This document shows positions 23,197 through 34,570 of a stretch of 64,000 nucleotides of DNA, one piece after another (within the stretch, counting starts at the first letter, position 1; each line of letters opens with the position of its first letter). This DNA comes from Aquanectria penicillioides (Eukaryota; Ascomycota; Sordariomycetes; Hypocreales; Nectriaceae). The notes under the pieces are model-generated. The model saw nothing but the letters and a program-made list of their open reading frames with translations, was not told the origin of the DNA and searched no databases. The translations under genes were made by a program, and so were the position numbers. The stretch is from contig PYIU01000010.1 of the NCBI GenBank assembly GCA_003415625.1, forward strand, positions 806,001-870,000. The letters run 5' to 3'.

Positions 23197-23610
23197 TTAA
23201 CAAAGACCGTTGGTAGTGTTACATTCCTCGCGTCTTCGAGTGTTGGTTCGGCGGAAGAGACTCCTAGCAGAGACCGGGTTGACGCACTGGGTGGACCTGG
23301 TCACACAAACGGGGTTGCGGCAACATGTCTCCTTGACGCAAGACTGACCAGAGCGACAGTCTGAGTCCGCAGCGCAAACCTTACCACAGCTGCTGTGCTG
23401 GAAGCACTGGATCTTGCCTTCGACATCCCTGCCACACGAGCACAGCTTCTTGGGTCCGCAAGGATAGTAGACGTTGTAACCGTCGCAGATTTGAGGTGTA
23501 CAAACGAAAGGTTCGGCAGGGGTCTGCGCAGGTGAGCTCGCCGATGAAGACCCAGATGCCTTCACGACAGCCGCATTTGATGCTGCACCTTTTGCGGAGG
23601 CGGCGTTTCC

Positions 23611-23775
23611 CTGGCCGGCATTTCCCTGGCCGGCATTTCCCTGGCCGGCATTTTCCTGGCCAGCATTTCCCTGGCCGGCATTTCCCTGGCCAGCATTTCC
23701 CTGGCCGGCATTTCCCTGGCCAGCATTTCCCTGGCCGGCATTTTCCTGGCCGGCATTTTCCTGGCCGGCATTTGA
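23611..23775 (-). repeat. 15-bp minisatellite coding N-A-G-Q-(G/E)
   Basis: Eleven tandem 15-bp units (CTGGCCGGCATTTCC on the plus strand, with TTTTCC and CCAGC variants) encode Asn-Ala-Gly-Gln-Gly/Glu. Five related but diverged units (A-Q-S-D/E-A) adjoin at 23776-23850. The unit is a multiple of three, so copy number can change without a frameshift. Confidence 0.9.
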
Positions 23776-26387
23776 TTGCGCGGCATCTGATTGCGCGGCA
23801 TCTGATTGCGCGGCCTCTGATTGCGCGGCCTCTGATTGCCCGGCGTTGGTCTTCGATGTTGCGATTGCGTTGGCGACTCCAGCTGCTCCCATGGCGTTAA
23901 TGGTTGCCTGTTCAACCTTGGCGCCATCGGCGCCTATGGTCACATATTTTGTAACTGTTTGAATGGCTTCGCATCCTGGAGAAGACTGAATGGCCTCGAC
24001 GCTCATTGACAATCCGGCTGAAGTTGAAAGAGTTGGTGTCGCCTTACTACTGGGCGTCGCCCCTGGGCTAGAGGTCGAAAGCACCTTTTGGGTATCTGAC
24101 TTTCCTGTAGTGACCCTACCTGAGGTTGACTGTGTATGCGTTTTGACATTAATCGTCGATGATGTCTTTGGAAGAGTTACGAGTGTTTGAGCTGCCTGAA
24201 CGTTGATCGGGTTGTTGGGCGAAGCGTTGAAGCTGTGTTCGTGTTAGGCGCTTTAGATGAGCTTAGCATTGTGCCTTGGCGAGAAGCATTAGCTGACGAT
24301 GATTTGGATGAGTCCCCAAGTTCTTCCACTGCCTTGATATTCACGGTTTCTGCTGGGCGGGAAGACCAAGACATTGTGTGGGTTGGTGGGTTTCCTGTTG
24401 CACCCTTAAACGAGCTTGGAACCAAGGTTTGCTGGGCGATATTTATAGATGATGCCTTAGATAGACTTGATGGTGCTTGGCCTGCCTTAGATAGACTTGA
24501 AGGTGCTTGGCCTGCCTTGGAATGACTTGATGGTGCTTGCGCTGCCTTGATATTACCTGTTTCCTCAAGGCGGGAAGCCCAAGAGATTGTTGGGGTGTTT
24601 GCTTGTGCTGGTTTAGTACGTCCTGTTTCCTCAAGGCGGGAAGCCCAAGAGCCTGTATGGGTGTTTTGACCTCCTGCTGCAGACTTGATCGAGCTTGGGA
24701 CCAGTGTTTGTTGAGACAACGCCTTAGATAGAGCTGATGGTGCTTGCGCTGCCTTAATATTGCCTGTTTCCTCAAGCCGAGAAGCCCAAGACATTGTGTG
24801 GGTGTTTTGACCTCCTGATGCAGACTTGATCGAGCTTGGGACCAGTGTTTGTTGAGACAACGCCTTAGATAGAGCTGATGGTGCTTGCGCTGCCTTGATA
24901 TTACCTGTTTCCTCAAGGCGGGAAGCCCAAGAGATTGTTGGGGTATTTGCTTGTGCTGGTTTAGTATGGCCTGTTTCCTCTGGGCGGGAAGCCCAAGACA
25001 TTGTATGGGTGTTTTGACCTCCTGCTGCAGACTTGATCGAGCTTGGGACTAGGGTTTGTTGAGGCAATGCCTTAGATAGAACTGATGGTGCTTGGCCTGC
25101 CTTAGAAGATGGTGCTTGCACTGCCTTAATATTGCCCGTTTCGTCGAGGCGAGAAGCCCAAGAGAGTGTTGGGGTGTTTGCTTGGGCTGGCTTAGTATGG
25201 CCTGTTTCCTCAAGCCGGGAAGCCCAAGACATTGAATGGGTGTTTGTTTGGATTGGCTTAGTATTGCCTGTTTCCGCTAGGCGGGAAGCCCAAGAGAGTG
25301 TTGGGTGTTTGCTTGCGCTGGCTTAGTATGGCCTGTTTCTGCTAGGCGGGAAGCCCAAGAGACTGTGTGGGTGTTTTGACCTCCTGCTGCAGACTTGATC
25401 GAGCTTGGGACTAGGGTTTGTTGAGACAACGCCTTAGATAGAACTGATGGTGCTTGGCCTGCCTTAGAAGATGGTGCTTGCACTGCCTTAATATTGCCCG
25501 TTTCGTCGAGGCGAGAAGCCCAAGACATTGAATCGGTATTTGTTTGCATTGGCTTAGTATTGCCTGTTTCCACCAGGCGGGAAGCCCAAGAGATTGTTGG
25601 GGTATTTGCTTGTGCTGGCTTAATATGACCTGTTTCCTCTAGGCGGGAAGCCCAAGAGCCTGTATGGGTGTTTTGGCCTCCTGTTGTTGCAGGCTTCATC
25701 GAGCTTGGGACTAGAGTTTGCTGAGATAATGCCTTGGATAGTGATGGTGCTTGGACTGCCTTAATATTGCCTGTCTCCTCTAGGCGAGAAGCCCAAGACA
25801 TTGTGTGTGTGTTTGATTGCCCTACCTTAGAAAGACTTGATGGTGCTTGCACTGCCTTACTATTGCCCGTTTCACCTAGACGAGAAGCCCAAGACATTGA
25901 ATGGGTGTTTGTTTGCATTGGCTTAGTATTGCCTGTCTCTGCTAGGCGTGAAGCCCAAGATAATGTGTGTGTGTTTGCTTGCACTCCCTTAATATTGCCT
26001 GTTTCCTCAAGGCGGGAAGCCCAAGAGCCTATATGGGTGTTTTGGCCTCCTGTTGCAGACTTGATTGAGCTTGGGACTAAAGCTTGTTGAGATAATGCCT
26101 TAGATAGTGATGGTGCTTGTACTGCCTTAATATTGCCCGTTTCGTCTAGGCGAGAAGCCCAAGACATTGAATGGGTGTTTGTTTGCATTGGCTTAGTATG
26201 GCCTGTTTCTGCTAGGCGGGAAGCCCAAGAGATTGTTGGGGTGTTTGCTTGCGCTGCCTTAGTATGGCCTGTTTCCTCTGGGCGGGAAGCCCAAGATATC
26301 GTATGAGTATTTGGGCCTCCTGTTGCAGGCTTGGCCGAGCCTGGGACTAGGGTTTGTTGGACAATACTCATAGACGATAGTCTGGAG

Positions 26388-26999
26388 GAACCTGATGGCA
26401 TTTGCCCTGCCTTAATATTGGCTGTTTCCTCTGTACGGGAAGCCCAAGACATTGTGTGAGTGTTTGAGCCTCCTGCTGAAGGTCTGACCGAGCCTGAAAC
26501 CTGGGCTTGTTGGTTGATAGTCATGGACAATGGTTTAGACGAACCCGATGGCATTTGCACTGCCTTAATGTTGGCTGTTTCCTCTACGCGGGAAGCCCAA
26601 GACATTGTGTGGGTGTTTGAGCCTCCTGCTGAAGGCTTGATCGAGCCTGAAACGTGACCTTGTTGGTTGATAGTCATGGACAATGGTCTGGAGGAACCTG
26701 ATGGCATTTGCCCTGCCTTAATATTGGCTGTTTCCTCTGTACGGGAAGCCCAAGACATTGTGTGAGTGTTTGAGCCTCCTGCTGAAGGTCTGACCGAGCC
26801 TGAAACCTGGGCTTGTTGGTTGATAGTCATGGACAATGGTTTAGACGAACCCGATGGCATTTGCACTGCCTTAATGTTGGCTGTTTCCTCTACGCGGGAA
26901 GCCCAAGACATTGTGTGGGTGTTTGAGCCTCCTGCCGAAGGCTTGATCGAGCCTGAAACGTGACCTTGTTGGTTGATAGTCATGGACAAAGGTCTGGAG
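26388..26999 (-). repeat. Near-identical 306-bp tandem duplication
   Basis: 26388-26693 and 26694-26999 are almost identical 306-bp units, each coding two S-W-A-S-R repeats with their linkers (102 residues). The near-identity indicates very recent duplication or gene conversion. Confidence 0.85.
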
Positions 27000-27545
27000 G
27001 AACCTGATGGCATCTGCGCTGCCTTATTGGCTGTTTCTTCTAGGCGGGAAGCCCAAGAGAGTGTTGGGGTGTTTGCTTGGGCTGGCTTAGTATGGCCTGT
27101 TTCCTCTACGCGGGAAGCCCAAGACATTGTGTGAGTGTTTGAGCCTCCTGCTAAAGGCTTGACCGAGCCTGAAACGTGACCTTGTTGGTTGATAGTCATG
27201 GACAAAGGCCTGGAGGAACCTGATGGTATCTGCGCTGCTTTATTGCCTGTTTCTTCTAGGCGGGAAGCCCAAGAGAGTGTTGGGGTGTTTGCTTGGGCTG
27301 GCTTAGTATGGCCTGTCTCCTCAAGCCGGGAAGCCCAAGACATTGTGTGGGTGTTTGAGCCTCCTGTTGCAGGCTTGACCGGGCTTGGAACCTGACCTTG
27401 TTGGTTGATAGTCATGGACAATGGTTTAGACGAACCCGATGGCATTTGTGCTGCCTTGTTGGCTGTTTCCTCAACGCGAGAAATCCAAGACATTGTGTGA
27501 GTGTTTGAGCCTCCTGTTGCAGGCTTGACTGAGCTTGGGACATGA

Positions 27546-28300
27546 GCTTGTTGGTTGATAGCCACGGACAATGGTCTAGATGAAGCTAATGGCATTTCCA
27601 TTGACTTAAAGGTGGCTGTTGCTCCGGTGCGAGAAATTGAAGAGCCGCCTTCGTCATGTCCATTCCACCCAAACCAGTCAAATAGTTTGAACGGATCCGT
27701 ATTCGTTTGCGATGGCTTAATGTTGAGTGTTCCCGGTGCACCAGAGATTGTGTGGGTGTTTGAGCCTCCTGTTGCAGGCTTGACTGAGCTTGGGACATGA
27801 GCTTGTTGGTTGATAGCCACGGACAATGGTCTAGATGAAGCTAATGGCATTTCCATTGACTTAAAGGTGGCTGTTGCTCCGGTGCGAGAAATTGAAGAGC
27901 CGCCTTCGTCATGTCCATTCCACCCAAACCAGTCAAATAGTTTGAACGGATCCGTATTCGTTTGCGATGGCTTAATGTTGAGTGTTCCCGGTGCACCAGA
28001 GATTGTGTGGGTGTTTGAGCCTCCTGTTGCAGGCTTGACTGAGCTTGGGACATGAGCTTGTTGGTTGATAGCCACGGACAATGGTCTAGATGAAACTGAT
28101 GGCATTTCCATTGACTTAGAGGTGGCTGTTGCTCCGGTGCGAGAAATTGAAGAGCCGCCTTCGTCATGTCCATTCCACCCAAACCAGTCAAATAGTTTGA
28201 ACGGATCCGTATTCGTTTGCGATGGCTTAATGTTGAGTGTTCCCGGTTCACCAGAGGTTGATGACATTTTTACGCCATGAGCGTTCGTTATGATGACGTG
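27546..28300 (-). repeat. Three 255-bp tandem repeats with F-D-W-F-G-W-N-G
   Basis: Three consecutive in-frame 255-bp units (85 residues each). Two are practically identical and the 5'-most (nearest 28300) has a few substitutions. Each codes a Trp-rich core, an S-S-I-S-R-T-G segment and an N-Q-Q-A-H-V linker. Confidence 0.88.
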
Positions 28301-28867
28301 AACTGAGCTTACAATGCTCTTTTCGACTGAAACGATTGTAGGCAATGGTTTGGTTGCAGAGGCGACTGATTGAACAGCGTTTCTGTTAATTGTGATTACC
28401 GTGGTGGAAGCGGAAGCCGTGATGGCGGATGCCCAGATACCCCAACGGTTGCAAGCACTGGTGATCGCAGAGAAATCAGCGCACTTAGATCTGCCCCACG
28501 CCGGGGTCGAGGGCTTGATCGATGGAGAGCCCGTAAGATGATCCGAGGGCCTTTGTGTTGCTGAGGTGATGACAGCGCTGCCGGAGCCAGATACCGTGGT
28601 GTATGACGTGCTGGCTCTAAGTGTCAGTCTCATCCCTTGAATTAATTCTAGATTGAGGGTAGCTTACACCATGGGCGTAATTGTGCGGATGTAATTAGAG
28701 CAATCACTCCGAATAGCGCTAATCTCGGCTTTCTGGCAGCCTAGAAAATCAAGGCCGTTTTCAATGCATTCACCGTTGATACATCCTCCGACTGGGAAAT
28801 CGCGGACTCTGAGGGCTGATCCCCAAGCCGCCGGCAAGGCCACGAGAAGGGCGAAGGAGAACAGCAT

Positions 28868-29877
28868 GGTGTCGAGTATGCAGAAGAGGAGAAGCGATCT
28901 AATCAAGTCGAGAGATGGTGATGTAGTTTGTCGATCGCTCGATGTGTTGTGTTGTGCTGCTTAAAAAACAGGAACACTCTCAGGGACCAACAGGAGTCTT
29001 AAATATCTGAAGATCCGAGCCTTCGGATACCTCTAGCATCTGGACCACGAACCCTAAGTTTACATTGACTCGGAAAGTCGCCGATGAGACATGGGGAAGT
29101 GCGTGATCGCTAGCGACTTACCCAACGGTCTAAGATCGAGGAGCATTCCAGTACTACGACCAGTTGGAAGTCGAGATCAGGGTCGCGAAGCTTAAAACTT
29201 TTCGGTGAAGGCCGTTCAATCCCATTGTTCGGCCCGGATGGGCCTGTGCAGCCCGATCTCGTCCCTGTCTTAACCCCAGTTCTCTGGGGCAGGGCCGCCA
29301 GCCATCGCAGCCCGGGGCTGGGGGAGTTGTCTAGATCTTAGCCGTCCGGCCCGAGACCAACCTGACTCAAGCTTAGGTATGGAGCCCGTCAATGTCTCGC
29401 ATCCCGGCCAACCAGAACGTAAGGAGACAATGCTATTGACCCCAAACTACCTGGCTAGACCAGACACCACGTGGCTAACAAGCATCGAGGCCCGGTTAGC
29501 ACGCCGGCTGCTAAGTGTGTCTAATCCGAATCCTTTCTACAGACGATTGCTCAATTTGGCTCTCAAAGTTCACGTAGCACAATCGGCACGGGTAAGCGAA
29601 AGAGTAGAAATAATAATAGAATATCTAATTCGAGAGAGTTCCCTATGTTATAGTCCCCAAATGATGTTTGTTTTATTCTGGCAGCATTGGCACGGATGGA
29701 TAGAACCGTTGATGCCCCTGGTCATTCAAGCCCTTTGTCAAATTCGAAGGCAATGTCACCTCTTCGACACTGAATACACTGAATCTGGGCGGATTCTCAT
29801 GTGGCTACGACTTTCCCTGTCTGGTGGCTTTCCTCTCTTTAGTGTGGCGCACACTTCGCTCTCCCCGATGCGGCTCA
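28868..29877. other. Intergenic region upstream of giant repeat gene
   Basis: Contains the giant gene's promoter. The 29220-29345 stretch is locally GC-rich with short hairpin-like words (CCCCAGTTCTCTGGGG). A plus-strand frame at 29379-29906 is open for 175 codons but shows no features I can support. Confidence 0.4.
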
Positions 29878-30160
29878 CGCCTCGGCCTTCTTCTGTCGAA
29901 GTTTAATTGCCATGCCCACCCGCTGGAATGTCACATCAACCAGCGTGTAATCATGTGCATCTAGGGACCGCAAGTTCAGCTTTACTCCTTCACTGATGCT
30001 ATAGGGGTCATATTGCTGGTGCGAGTCAAACGCTGTTGCAAATCCAAGCAACTTGAGCAGATCTAGCCACATGTCGAATAATCCGCATGGAACACAACCA
30101 CCCGAAGGGTTCTGTTGGGGGCGACGCTAAGCCACACGTAAGTTTAAGCCAAGCTTTTCT
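29878..30160 (-). pseudogene. Decayed coding fragment, unknown
   Basis: Two overlapping minus-strand frames look protein-like and adjoin. One reads R-V-V-V-F-H-A-D-Y then stops. A different frame continues with L-L-K-L-L-G-F-A-T-A and ends at 29878. This looks like one gene end broken by a frameshift. I do not recognise the family. Confidence 0.3.
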
Positions 30161-31053
30161 TTTCCCCGTCGATATTTGTCCAAACATCTGCTGGTAGCAA
30201 ACTTGGCTGGAAGCATGAGTGGCAGACAGATGGGTCAACCTAAGTGACCCAGTCCAGGTCCACGTACTCTATGCCAGGTTGGGCCTGACAAGTACCAAGA
30301 TATGCCTATGCGATGCTGTATAGTTAAGCTTCCAGCCTAATTCGCATCTGGGCTCATTGTTGATTAATCAAATGCTTCTGAGACCCAAGCAAAGTGAACA
30401 GGATCTTGACTTGGGGTCAGTTTATGACTTTGACAAGATCAGGACCTGAGAGGACCATTACCTAAACAGCTCGCCCGGCCATCAAGCACCCTAGAATACG
30501 CTGGAAGCACTGGAAGAGTAGTGAACAGAACTCGTTGCTATCATCGACCCGGATAGATAACACAGCTCTTAAAGCGAGCCTTCTATGGACACGAAGTTTA
30601 GATCTGAACCCTTGATGGAGAAAATAGGTTTGGTTTGAACCCAACCGTGCAATAGCAAGCACGCTGCTGACGACGAGCTGACCTCAATGGCTACAGGTAT
30701 AATGAAAATCAATTCCAACAATGGAACCGAATCATAACTTCCAAAAGACTTCGGCACTCATCACACACGTGGTGGCTTGTCAATCCCCTCTACAGACGGT
30801 ATTGGGAGTTCCACACCAGCGATTTCTCGACCATGCTAACACCACGTAATTCATCCTTATCACGGAAACTTGGTCAATCTTCGATGCTGTTTGACAATTC
30901 CAAATCTGCTGCGAGGTTCAGAAAGCCCGTAGGAACGTCGAAACCTACCTTTAGATTCAGGGCCAATAAGGGCCAAGGCCCCGATATCGAGAGGTATGGC
31001 AGATTCACAGCCCTCACCACCTGGGAAGCCCGAGTTGCTCAGCAGCGTTAGAA
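30161..31053. other. Intergenic region
   Basis: Short frames only on both strands; no recognisable gene, repeat or RNA. Confidence 0.4.
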
Positions 31054-32204
31054 TTAATGGGCCATTTCCACTCGGATCCAGAACAACAGGCTTCTCAACA
31101 ATTGCGCCTGAATCGTGGCGATATCCAGAACCATGACTCTGAGTGTTGCGGGGCAATTTCCGCTTTGCCTCAGGCAAACATTCTCGGACATCTCATCGTC
31201 GCCTTCGGCCAACCTCCCCGGTGCTTCACTGCAGCTGCGTATCTCGGCTATAGAATCGTACTCCGTTGAAACTGGCGGGAGAAACCTTTCCGTGACGAAG
31301 TTGCAATTTTTGGTGACATTCCCGCAGCCAACTCCAAATTCCTTCAACGCTTCAGGGAGAAGCTTCGAGGCCTTTCCGTCACGCAAGTACCGCTCCACGT
31401 TCATCGTCCTTCGTGAAGCGGCATCATCCAAGCACTGATCACGACACAGTGGTTCTTTTGGAAAGAGCACCAATAGAGTCGTTGCCACTGCTCCTCTGTG
31501 GATTTGGGCCTGGCGGCGCGCTTATCCAGTGCAATTTGTTTCGCTTTTGTTACACTCTCGACTAGAGTGGTGACCTGAGGAAAGCACATACGGTCTGTGT
31601 CTTTATCATCATCAAACACCTAATGACATTTTTAGCAATGATGCTCATAATGCGTCTTGCGAAGGTGGCTTTCAGTTTGCACCTCTTCTCATATTTCTTT
31701 TTGTTCCACTTTAGGTATACGCAAGCAAGCCGTCTTGATTTCTTGGGAGATGTAGTCTTGGATGAGCTGCTGCTCTTATCGTCAGATTCTCCTTTGTCTC
31801 TTTTCCGAGTTGCTAATCCGACCCCACTACCTGCTTGTAAATATAGATAATCTTTTATTACAGGTTGGCTTTTGGTGCTGGTCCCGGTTACAAGGCCAAT
31901 GCCTTTGCCCTGCACTTCGCTACTGCGGCTTTCGCGGTTCGTAACATCTCATATAGTCATTAATAAGCCACTGGACCATCTGCTCAACCAGCTGTTCGCG
32001 CGGAATTATGGATTGTGGACAACCTGGATTCTGCAGGTTGGAATGCTCACTTGATTCGAAGCTAGATCCAGAGCCGGTACTACAAACCGTTCCTGCCATG
32101 TCGGGGCTCTGACCTGAGGCGTTCCGAACCCAGCGACAAAAAGTATCCTCGGCATGGAACAATACAGGATCAGATCGTGGGAGATGTGGCTCGCTGTTGT
32201 CCAA
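31054..32204 (-). pseudogene. Decayed fungal zinc-finger-like gene (several frame breaks)
   Basis: Protein-like segments follow one another on the minus strand in three frames. First a Ser/Gln N-terminal part (32204-31920). Next a Ser/Lys segment leading to R-R-L-A-C-V-Y-L-K-W-N (to about 31700). A stop-broken H-Y-E-H-H-C and V-F-D-D-D-K-D segment follows near 31620. Then E-E-Q-W-Q-R-L-Y and L-V-L-F-P-K-E-P in a shifted frame (31530-31440). The order matches a common fungal family with a degenerate C2H2 region and an L-F-P motif, function unknown. Premature stops and shifts make it a relic. Confidence 0.5.
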
Positions 32205-34570
32205 TTCGCTATCTCAAGGTGTACATATCGAACGTATTGTGGTTGTGTCGTCTGAGTTTAGTCCAGTCACAGAACATTCGCCCCTGCTTTATCCGTCTGT
32301 CTTTGATTATTCACCGTCATATAGTAGAGTAGAATCTTTCCATGAAAACTGATATTTCCATGGAAAAAGATGAAGGGGTTTAGCATTAGAGACAGGCTGC
32401 TTCATCAGGGATAGGGAGTCAACAACTTCAGAACGATGCGAGAAGTATGTCGATGACAGGTTGTCCATGGTTACTGAGAGGGAATGATTCGCGTTTGAGA
32501 ACTTGAGAAGTCAGATAGTGACAAGCTATGCTGGGATTGGCTTGTTGCCAAGCTGAAAGGAATCGAGGGCAATATGGAAGAATGATCGCTGCCGGGTGGC
32601 TCGGAGCCTACAAGGACCAATTCCGGGTCTTCCCGAGCGCTTCAATCAATTGTTTCATGCCCATTAGCTATAAACCCATATTTCGGAGCAAGGGACCATG
32701 TTCCAGGTCATATTCGAGTGTACGGAACCCTTCATCCAGGATCTAGGATGGATTAGCGTTTCTAGTCTGTCTATTCGTCTTCCGATACTGTGCCTCAGCA
32801 TATAATGCATGGTACAGTATCAGCAAGGGAAATCCCAAAGACTGTCTCTGCACCCGCACTGAGGGGCCGTATGTTGCGTTCTTTGGGGCTCGCTGCACCA
32901 GGTACTTCCTCTCGCGTCTCAGCACCCAGCGGATCCAGGTCCGGAGTGGGGCTGTGGAATGGAAGCATTCTCATACTCTAGGCCCTGAGAGGTAATGGAA
33001 AGGGAGACTCAAACTGTCTGGTAGAAAAATCCAAGTATGGAGGGGGACGGAGGTGTTTTAGATGTCGTTGAAAACTTGTTTAGTGAAAGAGGATCGATTG
33101 TCCTGCTTCAGCGCCCGTTGATTTAATACTTTTTCGCAGCCATGTACAGCGCCTGTACTTTCTTCATGTCACGCGCGCATTGGCCAGTAATCTTAGGGTC
33201 GGAGTTCTTAGATAAGCCTGTATGTTTGGTCAATATCATATACCCGGTCCAGTCTGATCTATGGGCTGTTTCCATAGCGTACTTGCTAGGTTGCTCAAAT
33301 TAGTATAGGCGAGCAGATTCCCGCGGTGCTCCAAACCATGTACTATTATTGGCCATTCAAGAACTCTGAACGTTGCTGAAGATCTTAAAGTCATCTTACA
33401 AATTATCACCCTCATTTACGCTCATGTTTGCAGAGTGGTAACCTTCGTTGTTCTGCTGAGGGTTGAGTGTTGACTTGTAGGAAGACCGTCAATGCAAGTA
33501 TGGAAAAGGACTATTTAACTCATTTCCAGCCCGATGATAAAGATTCTGCAGACCATTACTACTGGTATTCGGAAGATAAACAGCTGAGGCAAAAGCGGAA
33601 GTACTCCCTTGCCACAGTGGAGTATTACGTCTAGCTATTTCCTATAACATATTCTGCAAACATTGGGATCAATTCCGTTTGACGACAGTGATTCGGGTTG
33701 ACCCTCGGACATGGCGAACTGATCTGACTTGTTAGCAAGCTGATCCAATTAGTCATTAAATTAAGACGCTGGACAAGGCCACGCGAATTGAATTGCGACC
33801 AGACTCGCAGAGGTGCCATTCTCAGAACATCATGGAACAATTGGATGACTACCAAACTTTCATGGCCATATCCGCTATCTCCCAGCCGTCACGGAAGACG
33901 CTCGCGAGTAATCATACAATTGAGAAAACTCGTTCCATGAAAAAATCTCCTTCCAGGGAAGTTCAGGCTCTGAACTTCATTCATGGCGCTCATCGGCTGC
34001 TCAGCTTGAAGCAACCTGTCGACAACGACAAGGGGTCGATAGCTGGAAACATCTTCATGTGAATAATGATGGGCCACGAGGCAAATAGCACGCAATCTAT
34101 GCTCGCTGAGATAAACTTGCCGACAATCGCTGTCGGGTTGATGCGCTTTCTCCGACGTCTTCAATTGTGAATCACTGCCCAACGGAGATTGACAGACAGA
34201 TCCAATGGGCCGTTCCTGTACTCCAATCTTGATCAACCCCCTGGCAATCTGTGAGTTGATGTGAAGGCCCATCATCTTAATGTGGCGCGCGCACTATATC
34301 ACGTTGCTGAGCCACGCTTGTGGCGCCTCGCTGCCTGGTCGAGCTGTTGAGTGAAATGAGCTTGTTCTGTTAGCCCACGCGCCAACGTCTTGTCATAATA
34401 CATAATACATGTGTATGAATGCTCTTGGTTTCCCTCTTCTTTGTCTTCTCCTTCATTTTCTAGCGACGCCAACTTAAAGGCATTCCGAAGAAGGAATTAG
34501 GCGTACGCTCATTGTCCCAACGCGCTCCAGTTGCCCTAGAATCCGAACTCCATCACAATACAATTCCGTA
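32205..34570. other. Long intergenic region, no supported gene
   Basis: 2.37 kb without convincing coding sequence. The frames at 33793-34275 overlap on both strands and look random. The last few hundred bases are the likely promoter of the F-box gene at 34571. Confidence 0.45.

Larger units (their letters stand above)
23197..28867 (-). pseudogene. Giant secreted tandem-repeat protein gene with two frame breaks
   Basis: The start ATG at 28867 gives a signal peptide (L-F-S-F-A-L-L-V-A-L, cleavage near G-S-A). Exon 1 is 28867-28668; a 51-nt intron (GTAAGC...CTTAG) joins in phase to 28616. The N-terminal region has six cysteines and Thr/Ser runs like fungal cell-surface proteins. Then come three 85-residue repeats with F-D-W-F-G-W-N-G, and about 28 copies of S-W-A-S-R-x-x-E-T spaced by Q-A-N-T-P-T or N-T-H-T linkers. 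An N-A-G-Q-G minisatellite follows, and finally a Cys-rich tail (17 Cys in ~90 residues, including a C-C pair). The frame breaks at a G3 run (25303-25305), where sister repeats have G4. It changes again somewhere at 24177-24250, for no visible intron. If intact, about 1,800 residues. Possibly a wall-anchored or secreted adhesin-like protein; function unknown. Confidence 0.8.

Noticed and set aside
23611..23775. CRISPR-like array
   Set aside because: The 15-bp units are contiguous with no spacers, lie in frame within a coding region, and the organism is a fungus.
24187..28280. Many plus-strand open frames over the giant repeat gene
   Set aside because: They are repeated antisense shadows of the minus-strand repeats, with the same period and no starts or domains of their own.
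29220..29345. GC-rich hairpin-containing segment as an RNA gene
   Set aside because: Short palindromes only; no tRNA, snRNA or rRNA signature could be matched by eye anywhere in the window.
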